NCBI GenBank assembly: GCA_013054445.1 | Contig: JAAMPI010001345.1 | Location: forward strand, 1 to 15,698 | Reading direction: 5' to 3' | From: Cudoniella acicularis | Lineage: Eukaryota > Ascomycota > Leotiomycetes > Helotiales > Helotiaceae | DNA: 15,698 bases | Shown here: in pieces, positions 9,697-15,698 of the stretch | Position numbering within the stretch: position 1 is the first letter of the stretch | How the letters are laid out: each line of letters starts with the position of its first letter | Notes under the pieces: generated by a model | Database searches by the model: none | What the model was told of the DNA's origin: nothing | What the model saw: the letters and a program-made list of their open reading frames with translations, nothing else | Program-made: the position numbers and the translations under genes

Positions 9697-9931
9697 TATG
9701 TAGAGATCTGTGCTGAAAATATCCAGTCTTAAAAAGACGTTTAGTAATTTGTTTCTTGAATGGTACTGAGAATTATCAAGTATACAAATATATATGGCGC
9801 ATATATAAGTTGCTAGCGCGATTATCGCGATCCGAAGTCGCCCTTTCGGCTTAAAGCTTACTCCGAGGCTTTCATCTGCAGTGCATATCGCTTCTCGCTT
9901 CAATATTTCCGTGCCGATTTATCCATTCGAG
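9697..9931 (-). promoter_or_regulatory. Upstream region of the hydroxyacid dehydrogenase with TATA-like tract and palindrome
   Basis: Read on the minus strand, an AT tract (tatatat, around 9788-9807) lies about 90-110 bases before the start codon and could serve as a TATA element. It is itself a near-palindrome around GGCGC. Just upstream is CGCGAT-T-ATCGCG (9817-9829), a perfect 6+1+6 inverted repeat of the form a dimeric transcription factor could bind. Promoter function is inferred from position only. Confidence 0.35.
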
Positions 9932-10300
9932 TAAAGCCCCCCCTCAATGGCCACCCCTTTTACACCAAAAACAGCGATTTTTAGATATTTATAACTTTAT
10001 GAAAGCTTAATATAATTACGTAAAACTGAAAATATAAGTTATTTATATATAAGGCATTAAATATAAAAAATATATAAAATCCTACCTTATAGATTGGTAT
10101 ATACTTAACCTTTAAAAGTTAATTATATACTGATTTATAAGCTAAAAAAAATTATATTTTTTATATTAAGTAATCTATATATAAATAACTTATATTTTAA
10201 GTTTTATGTAATTATATTAAGCTTTTATAAAGTTATAAATATCTAAAAATCGCTGTTTTTAGTGTAAAAGGGGTGGTCACTGGGGGGGGGGAGGGACTTA
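9932..10300. mobile_element. Foldback MITE: ~370-bp near-perfect palindrome
   Basis: The whole element is one inverted repeat centred near 10114. Positions 9951-10051 match the reverse complement of 10176-10276 over 101 bases without gaps and with four mismatches by eye. Similarity continues inward, with more mismatches, to the centre (cctttaaaagtt). It also continues outward into C/G runs (9937-9943 and 10282-10291). TA dinucleotides at 9932-9933 and 10299-10300 fit a TA target-site duplication of a Tc1/mariner-type MITE, but this is inferred. Three of the four arm mismatches are C/T or G/A changes, with the right arm carrying the T or A; two are at CpA/TpG, consistent with RIP. There is no coding capacity. 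It lies upstream of the dehydrogenase promoter and could form a long hairpin. Confidence 0.85.
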
Positions 10301-11180
10301 GTGGTCTGAGCGACCCAACTACCAAAAACACTTGAAAGAAAGCACGTTATATTAAACTCGGGTACTTTTCATACTAAAATATTATAACTCATTGCATCCT
10401 CTCTATTATCGTCGACATTTAAATTCAATTCTTGATTTGATATTATTGAATTATTTTGAAGTGTTGTAGATGCCTAAGTCGCACGGACCACTAGACGAAT
10501 TATGATGAAAAGAATCTGTCCTCAGAGGAGCAATTTGACTAAGGTTTCACAATCACCTTAATTTAGTGGCCTGGCAGCTTTTAGTCTTGCCTCCTAGGCT
10601 TCTGCCAATTTATTATTTTTATTGTCCCTTAAAGGGGAATGTGTCATCGCATGTACTCTTCTACCTCTGAGACATGCTGAAATCGGGGAGAATTTCTCTC
10701 AAGAGCATTATGAACTAGGAATTCTGACGGCTTTGGCCAAAGACTGTAGTTTAGCTAGTGACGGAGAAATCCGAAAAATTCCAAGGCATGACCTATTAAC
10801 GGGCTTTAAAATCGCGTTTCTCATCGGAGCACTGGTTTTCTCTGCCAATCAATTTTACTACTAGGCAAATGACAATATTGGTAGATAGTAGAGTGAAAAG
10901 TGCATATTGGTTTGTCTCCACAAATATATAACTTAAAATTTTTTGATGCTAGATTGATGCCACTTGGCTCACACTGAAAAAAGGCATGATGGCCTCCAGA
11001 AAATTCTACCTCTTTAAACCGATTATGCCTGTAGTCTGGACTGTCAGATTTCAATAGTGAACTAAAAGAGAGCCCACCTCTAGAGCTATAAATATTGTGA
11101 ATAATTATATTTTGGCGGGTCTCTCTCCTTGGTTGGGTTATTGCCCCATATGCCAGGGGAAAGTACGGACCATGCGGAAA
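10301..11180. other. Intergenic, no gene recognised
   Basis: AT-rich at first, then of mixed composition. A plus-strand open frame at 10622-10864 begins with a non-ATG codon and has no recognisable motif; a reverse-strand frame at 10821-11261 likewise. Nothing here can be supported as a gene. The 17-base repeat shared with 3687-3703 lies at 10449-10465. Confidence 0.5.
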
Positions 11181-11691
11181 CCTGCTGGGTGCCTGCCTTT
11201 TTTTCTGTTCTGAATATCTCGGGTACTGTGGGTGCTTGCCCTTTCGCGAACGCCTCCCCATTTAAGCGCCTGTTTTACTGTGAGTCTATGAGTGAGTCTC
11301 CTTGAGCGCTTTCCTCGGGCGAAGTGGTGTCCTATTGTAGATGCATCTCCTGTCCTCAGCACTTCTCCTCGTGTGATTCCCTCTCGTCAATTGAAAGCTA
11401 CGTACCTTCACATCTGAGTTCCCCGAGAGTCCTCTCCCAAAAATACATTTCCCAGGCTCGAATTTTCCCGCCTAAGCCCTCAGAGCAAGTGACCTGCAAA
11501 ACCGCACCAACCTTCTAGTCCCTGATGGCGTGCCAGTATATCACGCTTTCCTCGAGCTCTGGACACGCTTGCGGCCGCCCCTACCTTCAAAATTCTTTCT
11601 CCATCTCTTTTTTTTTTTTCTTGCAATAATCCTCTGCGTTCAAAACTAACTGCCTTTCGTTTTTCTTTCGACTTTTGCAAAGCTATCGAAA
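11181..11691 (+). promoter_or_regulatory. Pyrimidine-rich promoter/5'UTR of the Pro-rich protein gene
   Basis: The ~500 bases before the start codon at 11692 are markedly richer in C and T than the surroundings, with CT-rich stretches (around 11340-11430) and a long T run at 11608-11621 followed by cttgcaataa. Such CT-rich tracts are common just upstream of transcription starts in filamentous ascomycetes. No TATA box is obvious. The call rests on position and composition. Confidence 0.4.
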
Positions 11692-12678
11692 ATGCCTAAA
11701 AGCACTTTTCAGTATGAACATACCTTCAAAATGGCCACTGAAGAAGAGTTTTATCAGATGCATGGTTACCCGTAAGATTCACCAAATCCACATTACCTCG
11801 CAGATAATTAATCAATTTTAAGGCCTCCCCCACCTCCACAACCGCATTGGGACATGCGCTACCTGCCACCAGCGCAAGCAGGCCCCGCGCCCCCTGCAGG
11901 ATATGCCACAGTAGCATATAATCTCACAGCGCCTCATCATCCGTACCTTTTCCCACATCTGCCAGTCCCAAGTCCGACGCCATACGGATATCCGCCCGCG
12001 CAAAGCCATCTCGGCCAGCCTTTCCATCCATATGGCCCGCCAATGCATGTAATGGGACAACCCCAGATGAAACCTCCTCTGTTTGGGCCTGCGGCTCCAT
12101 ATCCCCAGCAGCACCTGCCTCCACCTCCACCTCTGCCACAATACCCACTTACGAATATGCCGGCTCGGGCTCCTGCCGCGCAAGTAAAGTGGATAAAGCA
12201 AGAAGGCAGCCGCGATGAAGACAAACCTGCGCCTTCCCCGTCGCCTCAGAAAAAGGTCGTAGGACTTCAGATTCAAAAGGAGAAGGAACACTCCGACCCT
12301 CTTGCTTTTGCGCCCACTCCTTTCTCAGCTGAAGAGCTGCTTTGGGAGGATCTGCTACTCAGAGCCGAGATAGAAGTTTATGAGGACAAAACCGGAGCCT
12401 TAGAGCGCGCACGTATCGGAAAGGAATTCGAGATGCGTGATTTGCAACAGGTGGGCGACCTAGGCCCAAAATTTGATATCTTGTGCGACGAAGTCGCCGA
12501 CTTGCGTCGGCAGATGGAGATCGAGCAGTACGAGCAGGGAGGGAAAAAACTAGCCCTGCGACTGGTGAAGGAGCTTCGACTGGGGCTGCGAAATGGGCTG
12601 AGTGCTCATGGTACTGTGGGCAACTCACCCGCTGGGTACCCGTCTCCGGCACATGGCCAGGCTCATGCTTCCAAGTAA
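11692..12678 (+). CDS. Unrecognised Pro-rich protein with charged helical C-terminus, two exons
   Basis: I do not recognise a family. Exons 11692-11771 and 11823-12678 flank a 51-nt intron (gtaag...ttttaag) and give 311 aa starting MPKSTFQYEHTFKMATEEEF. Residues ~27-145 are rich in Pro, Tyr, His and Gln, with runs such as PPPPPQPHW and PPPPPLPQYP, and look disordered. Residues ~145-180 are charged with Lys pairs (QKKVV, QKEKE). Residues ~195-287 (ELLWEDLLLRAEIEVYED ... KKLALRLVKELRLGLRNG) are highly charged with regular Leu spacing, so probably helical and perhaps a short coiled coil. The tail is Gly/Ser/Pro-rich. There is no signal peptide or membrane span; nuclear or cytoplasmic scaffolding is possible but unproven. 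The frame is intact and GC-richer than its neighbours. The stop TAA overlaps a potential donor (AAGTAAGT), so an alternative spliced 3' end cannot be excluded. Confidence 0.7.
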
Positions 12679-14306
12679 GTTCACTGAGAATTCCACAGTA
12701 GGAAAAGCACTCACGTGAATCTAGAAATCTTGTCGATACGGACGCCAGTCCCTTGCCTGGACACGGTAAACCTTCCCATTCTTTATCATAATATTCCACA
12801 TTAGCACACGGACTGACGATAATATCTCACAGCAGCAGCACCACTCCGGCCGGCACCCTGGGATCTCTCCCAGGCAACAATTCTCAGACGCAGGGAAAAT
12901 GCAAGGGCAACTATGCAAAGCACGAACGCGGCATCAGAAGGAGCGTCTGCGACAGGGGAGCAACTTGCCCTCCCTTGTACCCATGGGAAGAGTCAAAAGC
13001 CTGATTCCAAGAAAACTCAGAAAAGTGGCTAAGCATGCTTTTCCATCAATGGTGGCCAGTAAAAAGACATTGGCTAGCAAGACCATAACTTTGTGGCTCT
13101 CTTCTGCTCGCAGCAATGGCAGCAAGGCCCCAGTGAAGTCACTGACACTTAGGTGGGATGACAACCCATTAACGGTCGCATGGACATTCGTCCAGTATCC
13201 TTCGCCGATTCTTTGAACTTTCAACTTGAAGACGAAATCACTTGACCCCACGGACTCTGAAAGGTAACTCGTAACTAGAGCCTATGACAAATTGATGCTG
13301 TCCAGTTGAAAAGTTGATTGGAATGTTAGTGTCAAGTCATCTGTGGTACGAAGCAGTTCGGCGGGAGTCCCATCGGCTGAAAGATTGTCAGCTCAATCTT
13401 CATGTCGGGAAAGCATCTCTGAAGTCTTCATACATCTACCCTCCTTTCAGCACTCGAGGGCTGAGATGAAAACAACCCTGGGAAAGTGGTGGACACCTAT
13501 ATATGACAGGTTTCAGTTGGATATCACGTGCCGATAAGCACTCAACAAGGCCTCCAAAAGACATGTCGCCTGGAAGAGGAGAGAAATTTACTAACTATAG
13601 AGTTCGGCCAACGGACTACTCAGATGAAACACAAGCGTAGAGGAAGAAAAAAAAAATGAGGGGAAAGGATGAGTTGGCCATTCTCATGACCTCATCCTAC
13701 GACCAACATGTTATCGCTATTTACTATACGGCCCTCTCAGATTCTGTCAATATGTCGAGGATAATTTGGGACAATGTGCCTCACGTTGCGGCTATCCAGA
13801 AGTATCCTTTCCAAGAGTGCTATCCTCCTTCGTTCGTCTGCCCAGTGGGGATTTATGGCACTATTGAGCTGTTCCTCAGACCTCTTAAGTTACTCTTTAA
13901 CTGATGTTAAGTTATGGCAGTCTTCCAACGATCCACAACGAGTCTACGAAACTTCCTCTGCGAAGTTTTATTACCTTGGACGCAACCCTGTGCTCTTATC
14001 TTCATCCTTAAATCTTCCACTTTTTCAAACTTGATCACAAATGAAAGAATCCGTGGAATAATCCATTCCTATGGGAAAACATGCCAAGGCCCTCATCGTC
14101 ACGTCGTGTACTTAGCTTGTCAAAGCTTGACTAGCAGATTAAGATAGACCCAGGCGGGAAAGCTAGGTGTGGTGGATGCAAGCGAAAGTTCGTAAACACA
14201 AAAGGATAGAAATTAAAAGCTCATGCTTCAAAGGAGATAATATTACAGTCTCAAAACTCGGTGTTTTTGTCGATATGTTGGTCACGGATTATCGCAAGTG
14301 ACTGAC
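12679..14306. other. Long stretch without a supported gene
   Basis: Several short frames are open on both strands (for example 12899-13216 plus and 13251-12934 minus, overlapping each other; 13343-13537, 13656-13904 and 13774-14034 plus). None shows a domain I recognise, and none can be joined into a convincing spliced model by hand. Fragments at ~13190-13240 and ~13330-13610 read as protein-like in shifting frames, so a decayed gene is possible. The first part may be the 3' UTR of the Pro-rich protein gene. Confidence 0.4.
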
Positions 14307-15066
14307 ATGACCCTGCGAGCGAAACCGGCAGTAAATAATTCCGACACGAAAAGAATCCGTCTTCATTCATTCCGTTCTCCATTGATAAACTTCGATATGT
14401 CGCGAACCCTTCACACGCCTTTCCCCTCACTCAAGCCATACCATTTCCTCGCTGAAGGCGCTGGAGCACATGTCTATATAATCAATTCGTCTGTCGTTTT
14501 AAGACTCCTATTCGCTACAACAATCCTGACGCGACTGACATCGCGAGTTATGCTGCCGGGGTTAAATCAATTGAACACGAAAATGTCATCTACGAAATCC
14601 TTAATGAGCGCAAATCTAAACATCCTAATCTTCTCCGTTATATACTTGCCATTCCAGAAGGTATATTTCTAGAACGCCTCGCGACGACACTAGAATTTCG
14701 AAACAGAGGCCGGGAGAAAGAGCCAGCAAGCGAGAGCACTGTGATTCGTTGGACCAAACAACTCGTCAGTGCAGAAGCTTATCTGGAAGAGCTTGGTACA
14801 TTCATGGCGATCTACGGCCTGCAAATATCCTGCTCACGAGAGAAGATCACATCAAGCTTTGCGATTTCGGCGATACCATTAGACCTGGCGAGTGGCTTCG
14901 AACCGCAACCCCAGGATTTTCTCCAGTTTCCGACTTGAAGACCTTCCGGCCCTGCATAGCTAGTTGTGACAGCGAGCAGTTAGCCATCGGCTCTTGCATC
15001 TTCGCGTTTGAGACGGGAACTGAGCCGCTTCAAGATGCGGAGAATCAGGTGCAGAGGTTCTTCTAG
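14307..15066 (+). pseudogene. Serine/threonine protein kinase-like gene, frameshifted
   Basis: Protein kinase fold, broken in three frames. The first segment starts at ATG 14307 or, more likely, 14397 and holds a degenerate Gly-rich loop (FLAEGAGAHVYIINSSVVLR). At about 14505-14507 the reading must move to another frame (RYNNPDATDIASYAAG ... VIRWTKQLVSAEAYLEELG). At about 14803 it must move again to YIHGDLRPANILL, IKLCDFGDT and SEQLAIGSCIFAFETGTEPL. HGDLRPAN is the catalytic loop (Asp present) and DFG the Mg-binding motif; each shift fits loss of one base. The frame ends at TAG 15064-15066 but stays open beyond it (NDFPSTE...) to 15216, so that stop may itself be a CAG-to-TAG change. The C-lobe is cut short and the next DNA is a transposon remnant. 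The sequence resembles small fungal kinases of unknown role. Confidence 0.8.
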
Positions 15067-15224
15067 AACGATTTTCCATCCACAGAGTGCCCGCCGAAAG
15101 AAAACAATAGTGTTGAAATCCGAGACCTAACGTTTGTATCAACGTTACGAGCCCGGATGCACGGGTCTGTGCGCACAGGGCATTTTGCACCAACATCACG
15201 AATATTTAGGTATTAAAGCAGCTT

Positions 15225-15698
15225 CTAATTAGGAGTAGACCACCTATAGCGCTCTACTAGTACAGTGACCTAATACTCTTGCTTTAAAATCAGCTTATTT
15301 ATCTATTCCTGTGGTATTGCCGCCTATTCTTCTCTTGCTGCCGCTTCTATCTTAGCCTCATTAGTAGGTTGGTGCGCTCTTCTATATAGAGCCTGCTTAA
15401 TGCGTCGCTAGCACTTCTCAATTAGATTCATATCAGGAGAACTGCCGGGGTGAGGCATTAAAACAATGCTATAAGCTATACGGAAGCGTTAACAGCAATT
15501 ATAGTGAGATTTGTGGCTATAAGCGGGGTTGCCGTCTTCTATAAACAAAGGCTCTACCCCGAGAAGGTAGGTAATAGCTATAAAAGCCTTAATAATAGGT
15601 AGAATATATAGCTCTAAGACTTGAGCTAAGTAATCAACCTGTTTTAAGGCTTTACTCTTGCCTATACTATATATAAAGACTAGAGGGCTTTTATACCT
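15225..15698 (-). mobile_element. Tc1/mariner-type (DDE) transposase C-terminal fragment with RIP-like stops
   Basis: Read on the minus strand from the window edge, one frame runs 158 codons to TAG 15227-15225. It contains VDYLAQVLELYILPII, the catalytic-Asp motif FIEDGNPAYSHKS, then LMPHPGSSPDMNLIEKC with the third catalytic acid in LIE, and a tail with IPQE*INKLI and YRWSTPN. This pattern is typical of fungal DDE_3 superfamily transposases. Five in-frame stops lie before the final one; four replace expected Trp (EKC*RR, REE*AA, PQE*IN, QEY*VT), i.e. TGG to TAG. The DNA is rich in TA dinucleotides (many tatata and ctata strings). Together these indicate a RIP-inactivated element. The 5' part lies outside the window. 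The 3' inverted repeat is probably within 15165-15224, next to the kinase remnant, but was not delimited. Confidence 0.88.

Noticed and set aside
10622..10864. Plus-strand open frame of 80 codons with a hydrophobic end
   Set aside because: It begins with TTG rather than ATG, has no partner exon and no recognised motif.
11818..12291. Several reverse-strand frames rich in Arg, Trp and Gly
   Set aside because: They are shadows of the Pro-rich coding exon; the CCN-rich sense strand produces Gly/Arg/Trp-rich antisense frames.
1..15698. CRISPR array, bacterial operon structure or secondary-metabolite core enzyme
   Set aside because: No regularly spaced repeats were seen, genes are spliced and eukaryotic, and no PKS, NRPS or terpene synthase motif appears in any frame examined.

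Overview
The window looks like nuclear DNA of a filamentous ascomycete fungus (Pezizomycotina). Genes are split by short introns of 50 to 147 nt with GT...AG borders (one GC...AG). Intergenic DNA is AT-rich. Both ends carry degenerate Tc1/mariner transposase genes whose stop codons mostly sit where Trp (TGG to TAG) or Gln (CAA to TAA) is expected. That is the C-to-T at CpA signature of repeat-induced point mutation (RIP). Species cannot be fixed from the sequence; Leotiomycetes would fit but is only a guess. All gene models were spliced by hand.

Layout. 1-255: 3' end of a Tc1/mariner transposase. 1090-3159 (+): intact nine-exon MFS sugar-porter gene of 522 aa. 3978-5293 (-): intact three-exon metallo-beta-lactamase-fold hydrolase of 395 aa, lactonase-like. 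6038-7842 (+): five-exon aldehyde dehydrogenase pseudogene with two nonsense codons and a Ser at the catalytic Cys position. 8723-9696 (-): intact two-exon 3-hydroxyisobutyrate/6-phosphogluconate-dehydrogenase-type enzyme of 308 aa. 9932-10300: a non-coding, nearly perfect palindrome (foldback MITE). 11692-12678 (+): unrecognised 311-aa Pro-rich protein with a charged helical C-terminus. 14307/14397-15066 (+): frameshifted protein-kinase pseudogene. 15225-15698 (-): heavily mutated Tc1/mariner transposase fragment abutting the kinase remnant.

How the genes may work together. The four metabolic genes between 1.0 and 9.7 kb alternate in orientation: transporter and hydrolase converge, hydrolase and ALDH diverge from one 744-bp region, and ALDH and dehydrogenase converge. 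A transporter, a lactone/ester hydrolase, an aldehyde dehydrogenase and a hydroxyacid dehydrogenase make a plausible small catabolic cluster for a sugar-like or hydroxyacid substrate. This is inference; the substrate cannot be read from the sequence. The inactivated ALDH suggests the pathway is being lost in a transposon-rich, RIP-affected neighbourhood.

The remaining intergenic stretches hold no gene I can defend.
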